The translations under genes and the position numbers were made by a program. DNA of 64,000 bases from Spirosoma terrae (GTDB lineage: Bacteria > Bacteroidota > Bacteroidia > Cytophagales > Spirosomataceae), in the NCBI RefSeq assembly GCF_010435915.1, contig NZ_JAAFZH010000004.1:1-64000 (forward strand). Reading direction: 5' to 3'. The notes under the pieces were generated by a model. It saw nothing but the letters and a program-made list of their open reading frames with translations. It ran no database searches and had not been told where the DNA came from. Shown one piece after another: positions 17,833 through 27,325 of this stretch; within the stretch, counting starts at the first letter, position 1; each line of letters starts with the position of its first letter.

Positions 17833-17894
17833 TTTTCGACAGAGTTTGCAACTGAGACTACTAATCCGGTCAATTCTGTTCATCCTGTCGAAAA
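17833..17894. repeat. Hairpin with 9-nt word arm (ACAGGAT type)
   Basis: Perfect 10-bp outer arms, TTTTCGACAG and CTGTCGAAAA. On the minus strand the arm continues as tandem 9-mers related to ACAGGATGA, ACAGAATTG, ACCGGATTA. It lies between the FtsX permease stop (17912) and the acylase start (17785), where it can act as the permease terminator. See the separate finding on such hairpins. Confidence 0.6.
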
Positions 17895-17911
17895 ACAATT
17901 GCGGAATGAGG

Positions 17912-20320
17912 TTATTCACTTTTTAGATAATGAACTGGATTGCTTCGTACCGCTTTAACAACCTGCCGCGAAACGGTAAGAGCGGTAATTAGAGCGGCAC
18001 TAACAAGCGTCCCCCCTAACAACCAGCCACTTACTGAAATACGATACGTATACTGCTGCAACCAGCCCGATAATAGCCAGGCCCCTATTGACGCGGCTAC
18101 CAGAAAGCCCAGCCCCAGCAATTTCCCAAACTCCCGACCTAGCAACCAAAGCAGCTGCGTTGTCTGCGCTCCCAGAATACGACGAACGCCTATTTCTTTC
18201 GCTTTCAGTTCGGTCAGAAATGTAACCATTCCATACAGCCCCAGGATGCTCAAGCCAATGGCGATCAGGGCAAACCCCTGAACCAGCCCAGACAGTAGGC
18301 GTTCCGTTGCCGTAAAACTGCTAATAAGATCAGGCAAGTCGTCGCCGTGGTACACCTGATCGGGTAATAGCTTATCCCAAACCTGTTGAATGGCCTTGAT
18401 GGTCTGGCTTTTATCGGCCGTACGCAGACGTAGCATCGCTACCCGACTGTGGGGCACATCATGAATTAGTGTTATCGGGGAAATCGGCTGGTGTAAATCG
18501 CCACTACGGAAGTTTCGCACAACACCCACAATGACCCGTTCGGCATCTTTTACCCGTAACGATTTACCAATGATCGATCCAACTGAAGATATTCCCAGTT
18601 GCTTCACCATCATCTCGTTGACCAATACCTCACGGCCCGACGTATCGGCAGCACGAACATTTCGACCGGCTATCAATGATAAGCCAAAAAGCGACAGGTA
18701 ATTTTCATCGATTGCTCGCACTCGGGTTTCAAACGGCTCGGGTTGCGTTGCTGTATGGTAACTGAATGGACTGGGTCTGTTGTAGGCCGATGCTGGAGGA
18801 TCGCTTCCGAAGGCAACCTGTTCTACCCCAGGTATACGCATCCACTGGTCACGCAGGGGCGCGAACGCGGTAGCCTGATGCTGCGGCAGAAAAACAACCA
18901 GGGTTGAATCTAGCCGAAACCCCCACTCTACCTGCTGCATATGTCTGAGTTGGGTTGTCATGACCAATACACTTAGAATAAACACCTGCATCAAGACGAA
19001 TTGCCCCAAAATCAGAGCTTGCCGAACAGTCATACCCTTTCTTTTTCGGCCAGCAGGCTGAACCGACAGCACTTTTGCGGGGCTAAACCGCGCCAGCACC
19101 AAGGCAGGATATAAACCAGCCAGAATAACAACACCTATCAGCAGTCCGATAAACCATCCCAACGCCTGAGGCTGAAATACATCCAGTATCGATAGTTCCG
19201 GACGTAGCATCTCAATTTGAGTCGCCAGGGTTTGGTTAACCAGCGGCAAACTGAGCTGAGTCAGCAGAAGCGCCACAACCATCGACAGGATAACCAACAA
19301 GCTCGTTTCCAGCATAAACTGCCCAATCAGCTGCCAGCGAGTACTCCCCATTACTTTCCGAACGCCTATTTCCCGCGCCCGTTTGAGCGCACGGGCCGTT
19401 GCGAGGTTAATAAAGTTTACACAACCGGCCATGACCAGCAATACGCCAATTCCAACCAGCGCGTAGAGAATCGGACGGGGTGCTGTGCCGCTACGTTCGT
19501 GGTTGAGTTCGGCCAGGGGTAAAACCTGATAATCGTACTGAGCTACCTCTTCAGCTGGAAGATATTTCTGTCGAATTACCGGTAAGGTTTTAACCAGTAA
19601 ACCAGGATCAGCGCCTTCGCGTAGTCGAACAAAGCACATGGCCTGGAGGCCCTGCCAGTCATCTAACGCTTTGGGCCCCTCCTGTACCGGAATAGTGGCG
19701 TAGGACACGAAGGCATCGTATCGAAGCTGGGTATTGGGCGGTGGGTCCTTAACAACGCCGGTAACAACCAGATTCGCCTGATTGTCCAGCCGAATCGTTC
19801 GCCCCATAGCAGCCGTGGCCGTTGTATCAAAATATTTGCGGACGTAGCGTTCACTCAGCACAATAGTGTTGGGCGCTTTCAGTGCCGTTTTAGGATTCCC
19901 GGCTATCCAGTCAACACCAAACAACTCAAAATATTGAGGCTCGGTAAAGCAGACCGTACGTGCCTCGGCGAACTTTTTTTCCCATCCCCCCTTTCCATCC
20001 GGCACGCTGAGCGTTCGGCCATAAAAGGTTTCTAGCCGAACAGCACTCTCTACGAATGCATACTCCCGCCGGAGTACGTCAGCTAACGGGCGAGGAGCGG
20101 CATCCGTCGGCATCGTTTTCTCTCGTTTGATATCCGTTACGATCCAATAAGAACGATCCAGATGTGGATGATAGCGGTCGAAGCTGAACATGTAGTTGAC
20201 CACCAGAAAAATAACCAGACCGCTCATTAACGCCACGGCGAGCCCCAACAGACTGATCAGATTGACATGCCAGTAGTGAAACAGGTGGCGCTTAGCCACC
20301 CTCAGGTAGTGTACAATCAT
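17912..20320 (-). CDS. MacB/FtsX-type ABC transporter permease
   Basis: 802 residues in the long Bacteroidetes layout. Helix 1 at about 18-40 precedes a periplasmic MacB_PCD domain (DRYHPHLDRSYWIVTD, VVTGVVKDPPPNTQLRYD). A first FtsX domain with three helices follows (GVLLVMAGCVNFINLATA, AREIGVRKVMGSTRWQLIGQ), then a second periplasmic domain and a second FtsX domain (KAKEIGVRRILGAQTTQL). No ATPase is encoded here; it must be elsewhere. Such permeases act in efflux, lipoprotein release or mechanotransmission across the envelope. It forms an operon with a PadR regulator and a small membrane protein upstream (spacings 51 and 39 bp). Confidence 0.92.
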   Translation of the reverse strand: MIVHYLRVAKRHLFHYWHVNLISLLGLAVALMSGLVIFLVVNYMFSFDRYHPHLDRSYWIVTDIKREKTMPTDAAPRPLADVLRREYAFVESAVRLETFYGRTLSVPDGKGGWEKKFAEARTVCFTEPQYFELFGVDWIAGNPKTALKAPNTIVLSERYVRKYFDTTATAAMGRTIRLDNQANLVVTGVVKDPPPNTQLRYDAFVSYATIPVQEGPKALDDWQGLQAMCFVRLREGADPGLLVKTLPVIRQKYLPAEEVAQYDYQVLPLAELNHERSGTAPRPILYALVGIGVLLVMAGCVNFINLATARALKRAREIGVRKVMGSTRWQLIGQFMLETSLLVILSMVVALLLTQLSLPLVNQTLATQIEMLRPELSILDVFQPQALGWFIGLLIGVVILAGLYPALVLARFSPAKVLSVQPAGRKRKGMTVRQALILGQFVLMQVFILSVLVMTTQLRHMQQVEWGFRLDSTLVVFLPQHQATAFAPLRDQWMRIPGVEQVAFGSDPPASAYNRPSPFSYHTATQPEPFETRVRAIDENYLSLFGLSLIAGRNVRAADTSGREVLVNEMMVKQLGISSVGSIIGKSLRVKDAERVIVGVVRNFRSGDLHQPISPITLIHDVPHSRVAMLRLRTADKSQTIKAIQQVWDKLLPDQVYHGDDLPDLISSFTATERLLSGLVQGFALIAIGLSILGLYGMVTFLTELKAKEIGVRRILGAQTTQLLWLLGREFGKLLGLGFLVAASIGAWLLSGWLQQYTYRISVSGWLLGGTLVSAALITALTVSRQVVKAVRSNPVHYLKSE

Positions 20321-20371
20321 CGATAAAGGGTTTAGGATGGAATGAGGATGGATGAAATCGTCTTGTCCGAA

Positions 20372-20875
20372 TCAGGCTGCCACTAACAAGTTAAGCTTAC
20401 GAATCTTAGGTGATAGCAACCACCGGGCAATGAGCACCCCAGTCAAGCCTACTCCACCCATAATCCAGGTCAGTTGAGAATGGGCCAGCGACATCGACAT
20501 GCTTCGACTAATCAGGATCAGAATACCCATTATAACGATACACGCAAACGCACTCACATAGATCGAATACTGAATAGGCTGCAATAATGAACGGCGTTTC
20601 GAACGGACTCGTCGCCTTGCCATAACTGACATAGTCAATGACGACCGACCCATTGTTTCCTGAACATAGAGTTCTTTCAAGCGGGCCAACGCCTGCGGAT
20701 TGGCCTGCTGTACCACCTGCTCGAAAGCGGCTGAAAAGTCCTGCCCCTGCTCCATCCGTTTTTCGATGAGCGATGCTACGTGGTCGACTAGTTCCGCTTG
20801 CAGCGCGGGCTGAACACTGGTTTGCTGAATGTAATGTGTTATGCGGTCAAGTTGGGTATCAGATAATTGGTTCAT
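20372..20875 (-). CDS. Small membrane protein with permease-prefix-like N-domain
   Basis: 167 residues. The first 75 or so are soluble and helical (LDRITHYIQQTSVQPALQAE, DHVASLIEKRMEQG), resembling the prefix domain found fused to some PadR-linked FtsX permeases. Two membrane helices follow at about 108-126 and 136-153, then a short basic tail. It sits between the PadR regulator and the large permease in one operon, so it may be an accessory subunit of that transporter or a split-off prefix domain. The family call rests on context and composition. Confidence 0.65.
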   Translation of the reverse strand: MNQLSDTQLDRITHYIQQTSVQPALQAELVDHVASLIEKRMEQGQDFSAAFEQVVQQANPQALARLKELYVQETMGRSSLTMSVMARRRVRSKRRSLLQPIQYSIYVSAFACIVIMGILILISRSMSMSLAHSQLTWIMGGVGLTGVLIARWLLSPKIRKLNLLVAA

Positions 20876-20914
20876 AGCAGTAGAGAAGGGCTAATAGATA
20901 TGAAATGATCTAGT

Positions 20915-21268
20915 TCATCGGCCGAAGGTAACATCGGGGGCAGGCACGATCAGTAACCGGACAAGCTGTACAAAACGCTCAAACTCGTCCACTTTACGTG
21001 CGGCAATCTCAGAACCTCTGGCCGTTAGCTGATAATATTTGCGAAGTCGGCCATCGACTTCTTCGTTTTTTGTCGTTAACAGCCCTTCGTTTTCCAGTTT
21101 ATGCAACACTGGATATAGCGCTCCAAAGGTGAGAGAAAGCTCACCAGCAGTCCGTTCCTCAACTGCCTGTGTTATTTCATACCCATACATCCGGCCCTGC
21201 TGAGCCAGCAATCGAAGAACAATGGTCTTAAGTGTTCCCCGTAAAAACTCGCCAGTTGCTGTATCCAT
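20915..21268 (-). CDS. PadR-family transcriptional regulator
   Basis: 117 residues, the full length of a PadR-s2 protein. The winged helix is readable: LKTIVLRLLAQQGRMYGYEI, then LSLTFGALYPVLHKLENEGL and the wing VDGRLRKYYQLTARG, followed by a short dimerisation helix. It is the first gene of the operon leading to the FtsX permease. PadR proteins typically repress their own transporter operon until a toxic compound binds; that role is inferred here. Confidence 0.92.
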   Translation of the reverse strand: MDTATGEFLRGTLKTIVLRLLAQQGRMYGYEITQAVEERTAGELSLTFGALYPVLHKLENEGLLTTKNEEVDGRLRKYYQLTARGSEIAARKVDEFERFVQLVRLLIVPAPDVTFGR

Positions 21269-21360
21269 CGATTTCAGTTGATAGCTTGCTTAGTATTTGG
21301 AAACAAAAATATATAAGAAAATTATATATACAACTATCAACGCTAATTTCTTGTAAAAAG

Positions 21361-21389
21361 AAAAAGCCAGACGTACTGTCTGGCTTTTT
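21361..21389. terminator. Strong terminator hairpin
   Basis: Perfect stem AAAAAGCCAGAC / GTCTGGCTTTTT around a 5-nt loop, with A- and T-runs usable in both directions. It begins one base after the stop of the lipoprotein gene (21391, minus strand) and also lies upstream of the PadR promoter, insulating the two operons. Confidence 0.9.
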
Positions 21390-21390
21390 C

Positions 21391-22692
21391 TCAGCGGGTA
21401 AGCTTTATTCGAAACTCGCCCTGTATTGTTTTTCGATAGACCGGGGATGGACAAGGTCCGCTCAGATTGAGTAAAGATCCCGTTAAACGTCCTTGCACGT
21501 ATTCAACACCATCTACTTCATCAACCTGGGTTATTGTTACTCCACCAGGCGATATTTCAGGTACTTCGCTTTCGCATTCGTAGATAAATGACAAATACGC
21601 ACTAAAGTCTCTATAAACGGGTGTGTATTCTGCAAAAGCGGTTCCCAATTCATAACCAGCACTGTAGGGAAACAGACCCTGCGTTTTCTCCGATTTAGGC
21701 AAATTGAGCAAAATATGTAGCGATTGGGCCGGGCTTTCATTCCAACCTGCCATGTGCATCACGCCATCGGTACGGGTGAAGCTCACGATTTCCCAATTAA
21801 ATGGAACCCCTCCAAACGTACCGGTAAAATAATCCTTACCGATTAAAATCCGCTTTAGTAAATAGACTTTCTTGTTGGTCTCTTTAAACGTAATCTCAGC
21901 AACAACCGTCACGGGGTTTTGGGGCGGATACTTTCCTGGGGCCGTATACGTAGCGGTTTCACCGTCGCCTTTAATCTGGCCATTATCGCCTTCACCGGCA
22001 ACCGACCATGTCACATCTTTAATCGTGAGGGATTCGGTTGTTTTGATCAAAGGGTCCAGCAAAGCGCCCGTAACTTCGAGCTCTGTCGACTGCCCAAAGT
22101 CAAGCGGAGCCCCTTTAGCCGGTCCACCGTCCACACTAAGGGCTTCAATCTTGGCAATTTCGTAAGCAGTCCAGTCGCTGAAATGCGGCATGGGTACCGA
22201 AATAGACTGACTTAACGTATCGACTTTTACGCCCGGCACACGCAGCCACCGTTTGTCACTGCCCTGATAACCAACCTGAAGCATTAATGGATCATTAACC
22301 GCTACGGCCCCTTTCTGGTACTTGAACGTCAACGTTGCCGGTTTGGCAAACTGCGTTCCATCCGGTGAAAATCGATACGCTAATCCCAATCCATTTGGGG
22401 CATGATTCGAGATCGGCTGGATGGAAATTAGCGTATTAGACGCTACTGCACCAGCCGGAATCTCAAGCCGCACTCGCCCATCGGCCGTTGTCAGTATTCC
22501 CCCAGCTGGTCCGATTGTTAGACTGGTAGCCGTTCCCTGTGGTACACCAACTTCTGTTTGGTTTTTGCCTGGTAGCTCTTGACCAGGACCGGGTTTAACG
22601 GGATCTGGCGTAATTGGTTCCTCATCGTGCTTACATGCCGTCATGCTGGCCAGCATGAAAAAGCCTAGTATCCAGTAGTATCTTACTTTCAT
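21391..22692 (-). CDS. Lipoprotein with ZU5-like domain
   Basis: 433 residues beginning with a lipoprotein signal (FFMLASMTAC; the following residues KHDEE are compatible with outer-membrane sorting), then a P/G-rich linker. Residues about 58-125 resemble a ZU5-type beta-domain (GPAGGILTTADGRVRLEIPA, GAVASNTLISIQPI). Later beta-rich regions resemble Ig-like folds (VTWSVAGEGDNGQIKGDGE, TATYTAPGKYPPQNPVTVVAE) and a C-terminal sandwich domain. No catalytic motif seen. It is probably a surface or periplasmic-face protein of unknown role. Single gene with its own terminator. Confidence 0.7.
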   Translation of the reverse strand: MKVRYYWILGFFMLASMTACKHDEEPITPDPVKPGPGQELPGKNQTEVGVPQGTATSLTIGPAGGILTTADGRVRLEIPAGAVASNTLISIQPISNHAPNGLGLAYRFSPDGTQFAKPATLTFKYQKGAVAVNDPLMLQVGYQGSDKRWLRVPGVKVDTLSQSISVPMPHFSDWTAYEIAKIEALSVDGGPAKGAPLDFGQSTELEVTGALLDPLIKTTESLTIKDVTWSVAGEGDNGQIKGDGETATYTAPGKYPPQNPVTVVAEITFKETNKKVYLLKRILIGKDYFTGTFGGVPFNWEIVSFTRTDGVMHMAGWNESPAQSLHILLNLPKSEKTQGLFPYSAGYELGTAFAEYTPVYRDFSAYLSFIYECESEVPEISPGGVTITQVDEVDGVEYVQGRLTGSLLNLSGPCPSPVYRKTIQGEFRIKLTR

Positions 22693-22874
22693 TCGATTTG
22701 TATGCGGTTGTGTTGTTTACGGCTCAAAATTCAGCGGCAAACACGTCAAGACCTTACACAAATCGAATGAATTGCTCAGATTAACTCGCTAATTGTTACG
22801 TACGATGAACAAATTGTATCTGCGCTCGTCAACTACCATAAGTTCATTATAAACAGTAACTCCCCTACAACCGA

Positions 22875-23444
22875 CTATTTTATGACAACTGGAAAATCCG
22901 TGTCCAGATCGGAAGAACCTGGTGTTGCCGTACCGTTTTTTGAATTCGGCTGGTGGCGCAGAACTACCTTGAGTTTACCGGAACCAGCCGCTCCTGTTTT
23001 CATTTCCGTAGTTAATCCAATAGGATATGGCCCCGGCGCCGGATTCGAATCCTTATCAGTAATGGTTACCGTAAGCGATGACGGATCGCTGGTAGCTGCC
23101 GTATAGGTATATACGAATAGGTGCTCATTCGCTTTTTCTTTGATTTCTTCCGTCGCATCGAGCGCTGGCGTTTTGGTTTTATCCAGCAAGGTGACTACGC
23201 CGGAATAGGTCGTATTAGCCTTCAGATTTAACGTAGCGTTCGTAAAATTGGCGTTCGTGTTCAGATTCTCGATCGTAGCAGTTACGATGTCGGTAGGCAC
23301 CGCTTTGTTGGTCAGTGTCAACGTAGCCGTCGTAATGGCTTCATTGTCGTCGGTTGGGTCTACATTCTGTTCGTCTTTTTTACAGGAACTAGCCACCAGC
23401 ATAACAGGAACAATCATCCACAACGCTTTTTTCAACAGTTGCAT
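22875..23444 (-). CDS. Lipoprotein paired with a TonB receptor, unknown function
   Basis: 189 residues with a lipoprotein signal (MIVPVMLVASSCKKDEQ; cysteine 21) and an acidic linker. The mature part is Thr/Asn-rich and beta-like, with runs such as LTLTNKAVPTDIVTATIENL and LTVTITDKDSN, consistent with an Ig-like sandwich. It lies 45 bp downstream of a TonB-dependent receptor on the same strand, so the two are probably one operon and the lipoprotein may help capture that receptor's ligand. No known family recognised. Confidence 0.65.
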   Translation of the reverse strand: MQLLKKALWMIVPVMLVASSCKKDEQNVDPTDDNEAITTATLTLTNKAVPTDIVTATIENLNTNANFTNATLNLKANTTYSGVVTLLDKTKTPALDATEEIKEKANEHLFVYTYTAATSDPSSLTVTITDKDSNPAPGPYPIGLTTEMKTGAAGSGKLKVVLRHQPNSKNGTATPGSSDLDTDFPVVIK

Positions 23445-23489
23445 AACGTATTTGATTAATAGTGAAACAAAAAATGAACAAGCTGCTCT

Positions 23490-25895
23490 TTAGCCTCTGG
23501 CAAATACCAGGGGTAATTTTACTTTCAGCATAATATTTCGGCCCGGCTCGTCGGCAAAATATCGGAATCGGTCGAGGTAATCACGATAAGACTGATTGAG
23601 CAGATTTGTGCCCATCAGAATCACATTCATCGGATTCGATCCTACTTTACACGAAAACCCGACCTCTGCTCCAATCAGCGAATAAGCGGGTGGAGGTGGA
23701 GCAAAATCGCCCGTAAAGATGATTTGCCCGTTTTCTTCCCGTTGGGTTACCATCGGTACCCGATTCTGACGCGCTACGTACTGGTGATTCACGCTCAGGT
23801 AAACATCCGTGATACGTCCCTGACGTGAGGCAGGTTTTTCGAAATCGTAACGCAGGCCGTTTTCCGTATGATTGGCCGGGATATATACCAGATAATCCCG
23901 ATTCGTATGGTCATAGGCAAATAGCAGGGATGTTTTGGACGTAAGGGTTAGCTGGCTGGTTAGTTTATACCGTACCGTAGCATCCAGCCCCCGAAACGTG
24001 GCCCGAACCTGATTGTACGTATAAGCCGGAAACGCTCCCCGCTGGCGTATTATCGGTACTGAATCGGGTTTGAGATAGATATAGTTATTGATCCAGTTAT
24101 TGTAAATACCCATGTCGACATACAATCGATCACTGCTATACTCAACGGAGACGTTCAGATTGTAGGCTTGTTCAGGGTTAAGATCAGGATTCCCCTGTTC
24201 ATAAGCCACTGCGCTCTGATGGAGGCCATTGGAGTATAAATCACTGACCGTTGGGGCCCGCCAGGCCGTGCTTACATTCCCCGACAGCATCAATTTCGAC
24301 GTCAACTGATACGTAGTACCTAATGATCCCGTTACGTTGCTCCAGTCGCGTGTTTTTTCGGTTGTCAGTTTGGTCGTTTCGTCGAGGAAATAAGCCCGCA
24401 GCCAACGATAGTCATACCGAATGCCGCCTTCCAAAGTCCACCGATCATGCGCGTAGCGCTCCAGAGCATACACCCCCCCGCCGTAGTTCCGATAATTTGG
24501 AATCAGAAACAAAAAGCGCCGAACGTTACCCTGTGTAATGCCATTAAACCCCACCGAACCTGACAATTGCCCGCCATTGGCCGTTTTAATGGGTTGATGT
24601 TCCCAGATCAGATCAGCCGTTTGCGTCACTAATTTAAGATATAGTTCAGGGTCCGTAACGCGGCTAAACGACTGTATATCATACTCCCTACGAACATTCT
24701 GCTGATGAGCAACGGTTAAGGTCAGCATCCCCAATCGCTCCGAACGAATAAAGGCTTTTGCTTTCAGTAAATCGTGCTGCACTTGCTGATAAGGCCGACC
24801 CAGATCATACGAAAACCCTGGCTGACTGAGTGGTTCAGGACGGGCAATGGCCGCATAAAAATCGGCCAGACTCCCAACCTGAGCCCCTCGAAACAACCCT
24901 ACTTTTGTATAAAACTGACTATAAAAAAGCTCGGCACCGATACGTTGCTTCGTGTACTTAACGGTACCGGCAAAGCTGTTTTCCAGATAGCTGCTATTCT
25001 CCAGATAATAGTTGGGTGTCTTTGCATAGCCAACCCGCTTCAAAGTGCCCTGTAGACGCCAGCTCAATCCCGCCAACTTGTTCGTAAACGCCTGCTCCAT
25101 CAAACCCGATACAGTTCCCTGTCGGCCATTTGTACCACCGACAAGGTTCACTTCACTACGTAGGCCGGGTACTGTCGGCATAGCTTTCGGCTCCACCAGG
25201 ATAACGCCACCAATGGCATCGCTACCGTATTTAATACTGGCTGCTCCCTTTATAACTGTTAGCTGAGCGGCCAGAAACTGATCGATCTGTGGCGCATGCT
25301 CGCTTCCCCACTGTTGATCCTCCTGCCTGACGCCATTATTCAGCGTAAGAATCCGGTTACTATACAACCCATGAATGACGGGTTTCGAAATAGAAGGCCC
25401 GGTCTGAATTGAATAGAGGCCGGGCAATGCCTTCAGACTTTCGCCTAACGATTGACCTCGGGTGGCTTCCAGGGCGTTACCCGACAAAGCGGCTTGGTTC
25501 TGAAGTAACTGCTGAGCTTCTGACCGATGCTCGGTTACAACCACTTCTCTTAGTGTCTCACTATCGGGCAACAACGCTATCGGTGCTAAGCTAAGTGTCG
25601 AATCATTTCTGACTATAATCGTCTGGTCAATGGTTTTATAACCGACAAATTGAAAATCAATGGTATATCGCCCCGGACAGACGGAAAGCACCTGAAAATT
25701 TCCCGCCGAATCGGCCACTGCTCCCGTCGCCAGTTCACGGATATATACCGTAGCGCCTGTAAGTGGTTCGTGATTATCAGCCCCCAGAATACGGCCTGTC
25801 AGAATAGCCCGGCAGGAACGGGATTGCCCATATCCTACTTGAACCACTCCCGCCAGAATGTTCATCACGAACCAGATTGTTAAATAACCACGCAT
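23490..25895 (-). CDS. TonB-dependent receptor (2)
   Basis: 801 residues: signal peptide at about 1-23, CarboxypepD_reg-like domain at about 28-110 (LTGRILGADNHEPLTGATVY, FQVLSVCPGRYTIDF), plug at about 120-240 (LGESLKALPGLYSIQTGPSI, VIKGAASIKYGSDAIGGVIL), then a classical TonB_dep_Rec barrel with the late signature AWRAPTVSDLYSNGLHQS and NPDLNPEQAYNLNVSVEY. The C-terminus contains GTNLLNQSYRDYLDRFRYF, typical of receptors for metal chelates, haem or small cofactors. The ligand is not determinable. Its operon partner is the lipoprotein gene downstream. Confidence 0.93.
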   Translation of the reverse strand: MRGYLTIWFVMNILAGVVQVGYGQSRSCRAILTGRILGADNHEPLTGATVYIRELATGAVADSAGNFQVLSVCPGRYTIDFQFVGYKTIDQTIIVRNDSTLSLAPIALLPDSETLREVVVTEHRSEAQQLLQNQAALSGNALEATRGQSLGESLKALPGLYSIQTGPSISKPVIHGLYSNRILTLNNGVRQEDQQWGSEHAPQIDQFLAAQLTVIKGAASIKYGSDAIGGVILVEPKAMPTVPGLRSEVNLVGGTNGRQGTVSGLMEQAFTNKLAGLSWRLQGTLKRVGYAKTPNYYLENSSYLENSFAGTVKYTKQRIGAELFYSQFYTKVGLFRGAQVGSLADFYAAIARPEPLSQPGFSYDLGRPYQQVQHDLLKAKAFIRSERLGMLTLTVAHQQNVRREYDIQSFSRVTDPELYLKLVTQTADLIWEHQPIKTANGGQLSGSVGFNGITQGNVRRFLFLIPNYRNYGGGVYALERYAHDRWTLEGGIRYDYRWLRAYFLDETTKLTTEKTRDWSNVTGSLGTTYQLTSKLMLSGNVSTAWRAPTVSDLYSNGLHQSAVAYEQGNPDLNPEQAYNLNVSVEYSSDRLYVDMGIYNNWINNYIYLKPDSVPIIRQRGAFPAYTYNQVRATFRGLDATVRYKLTSQLTLTSKTSLLFAYDHTNRDYLVYIPANHTENGLRYDFEKPASRQGRITDVYLSVNHQYVARQNRVPMVTQREENGQIIFTGDFAPPPPAYSLIGAEVGFSCKVGSNPMNVILMGTNLLNQSYRDYLDRFRYFADEPGRNIMLKVKLPLVFARG

Positions 25896-26017
25896 TCAGT
25901 ATCGCACTTTCCCGTATCTCTAACGGCAGGCTGCTTTTTTATGCAACAACGTTGCAATATTATAAAAAGCAGAGCTACTCTACAAATTCAAGACTATAAA
26001 TCTTAATAAGGCTTCAT

Positions 26018-26047
26018 AAAAAAAGCCGCTCTTACTGATGAGCAGCT
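26018..26047 (-). terminator. Rho-independent terminator of holA
   Basis: Stem AGCCGCTC / GAGCAGCT with one internal mismatch, followed on the minus strand by seven U residues. It lies 34 bp beyond the holA stop codon. Confidence 0.75.
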
Positions 26048-26080
26048 CTTTAGATGTATGTAGTTATATCACTTTAAAGA

Positions 26081-27115
26081 TCAGTGCAAGACACTGAATA
26101 CCAGTTCACGAAGAATATCGCCTTCATGCATGGTTGGAGCTTCAATACCTTTACTAAGCGCATCGGCCCGCCGAATTGCATGAATAATATCGGCAACTTT
26201 GAGCAGCGGAAACGTACGAGCCGCCGACAAATAATCCTTAACAAAAAACGGATTTACGCCTAACAGGGAAGCCAGTGCTTTTTCACTTTGATCTTTAGAC
26301 GACTGCACCAGTAGTACTTTACCGAAATAGCTGAACAACTGGGCCAGGATCACAACCAGTGGATTGTCTTTAGGATTGCGCGCGAAGTAGTCGACAATCT
26401 GATTAGCCTTAACTACGTCGCGCTGGCAAAGGGCTTTTTGCAGTTCAAATACGTTATATTCTTTGCTGATCCCAACCAGCCGTTCTACTGTTGCCGCTGA
26501 GATTTCCTCGCCGACGTGTAGATTGATTAGGATTTTATCGATCTCGCCAGCCAGGCGTTTAAGGTCATTGCCAATATGGTCGGCTAGTAACTGACAGGCT
26601 TTCGGGCTCACTTTCACCCCCTGTTCCCGGCAATACTCTCCTACCCAATCAGGGACTTTATTGTCGTATATTTTTTTTACGCCCAGCAATTTCCCTTTAG
26701 CGCCAAACGCTTTTACCCAGGCCTTGCGCTCATCGAGTCCCGGCTTCCCGTCTTCTTTGGTATAACAAAGCATGAGGATGGTGCTCGACAATGGATTTAA
26801 AGCGTAATCTTCCAATAATGTCTGGGCTGATTTATCGCCAATTCCCGCCATTTGCTGCGCTTCCTTAACCAGTACGAGCTGGCGCTCGGCCATAAACGGG
26901 TATCGCCGGGCATAATTTAATACAGCCCCAACATCCGTGTCTTTCCCAAAGAGCACGAACTGATTAAACCCACGCTCGGCTACAGGCACAGCTACTTTTT
27001 CTAGCTCTTCCGCAATCCGATCAAGATAATAGGGTTCATCACCATGAACAAGATAAACAGGGGCAATCCGCTTATTACGGATATCTTTTAAAAGCGCATC
27101 AACAGCCGGAATCAA
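26081..27115 (-). CDS. holA: DNA polymerase III subunit delta
   Basis: 344 residues, the usual length. The N-terminal AAA+-like region is readable (RIAPVYLVHGDEPYYLDRIA, YARRYPFMAERQLVLVKEAQ), followed by the lid/collar region (LADHIGNDLKRLAGEIDKIL, VGISKEYNVFELQKAL). Delta opens the beta sliding clamp as part of the clamp loader and lacks a functional ATP site, consistent with the absence of a P-loop here. It lies downstream of tig with a terminator between, so probably has its own promoter near 27120-27270. Confidence 0.93.
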   Translation of the reverse strand: MIPAVDALLKDIRNKRIAPVYLVHGDEPYYLDRIAEELEKVAVPVAERGFNQFVLFGKDTDVGAVLNYARRYPFMAERQLVLVKEAQQMAGIGDKSAQTLLEDYALNPLSSTILMLCYTKEDGKPGLDERKAWVKAFGAKGKLLGVKKIYDNKVPDWVGEYCREQGVKVSPKACQLLADHIGNDLKRLAGEIDKILINLHVGEEISAATVERLVGISKEYNVFELQKALCQRDVVKANQIVDYFARNPKDNPLVVILAQLFSYFGKVLLVQSSKDQSEKALASLLGVNPFFVKDYLSAARTFPLLKVADIIHAIRRADALSKGIEAPTMHEGDILRELVFSVLH

Positions 27116-27127
27116 AATTGTCTTGTG

Positions 27128-27150
27128 TTTTCAGTGTTCAGTTTTCAGAC
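27128..27150. repeat. Short heptamer-word run upstream of holA
   Basis: Tandem near-copies of AGTTTTC/AGTGTTC, the same word family as the hairpin after purA (33680-33758). No complementary arm is visible nearby, so this is a single arm or decayed copy in the tig-holA spacer. Confidence 0.35.
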
Positions 27151-27277
27151 GTTATCGGAGTCCGACATTGTCTAAAAACAACCACAAAAATACGTGTTTG
27201 TCTTTGTTTTAATGAGACACAGTATGCCTTACCAACGATAAGTTTCTTGCTGAAAGCGTACTGAGTGACCAGATAAC

Positions 27278-27308
27278 AAAAAGCCCCGATCACTGATCGA
27301 GGCTTTTT
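27278..27308 (-). terminator. Terminator of tig
   Basis: Stem AAAAAGCCCCGATC / GATCGAGGCTTTTT with one mismatch and a 3-nt loop, positioned 18 bp beyond the tig stop codon. It has a U-run in the minus direction. Confidence 0.85.
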
Positions 27309-27325
27309 GCGAATCGAGCGATAGA

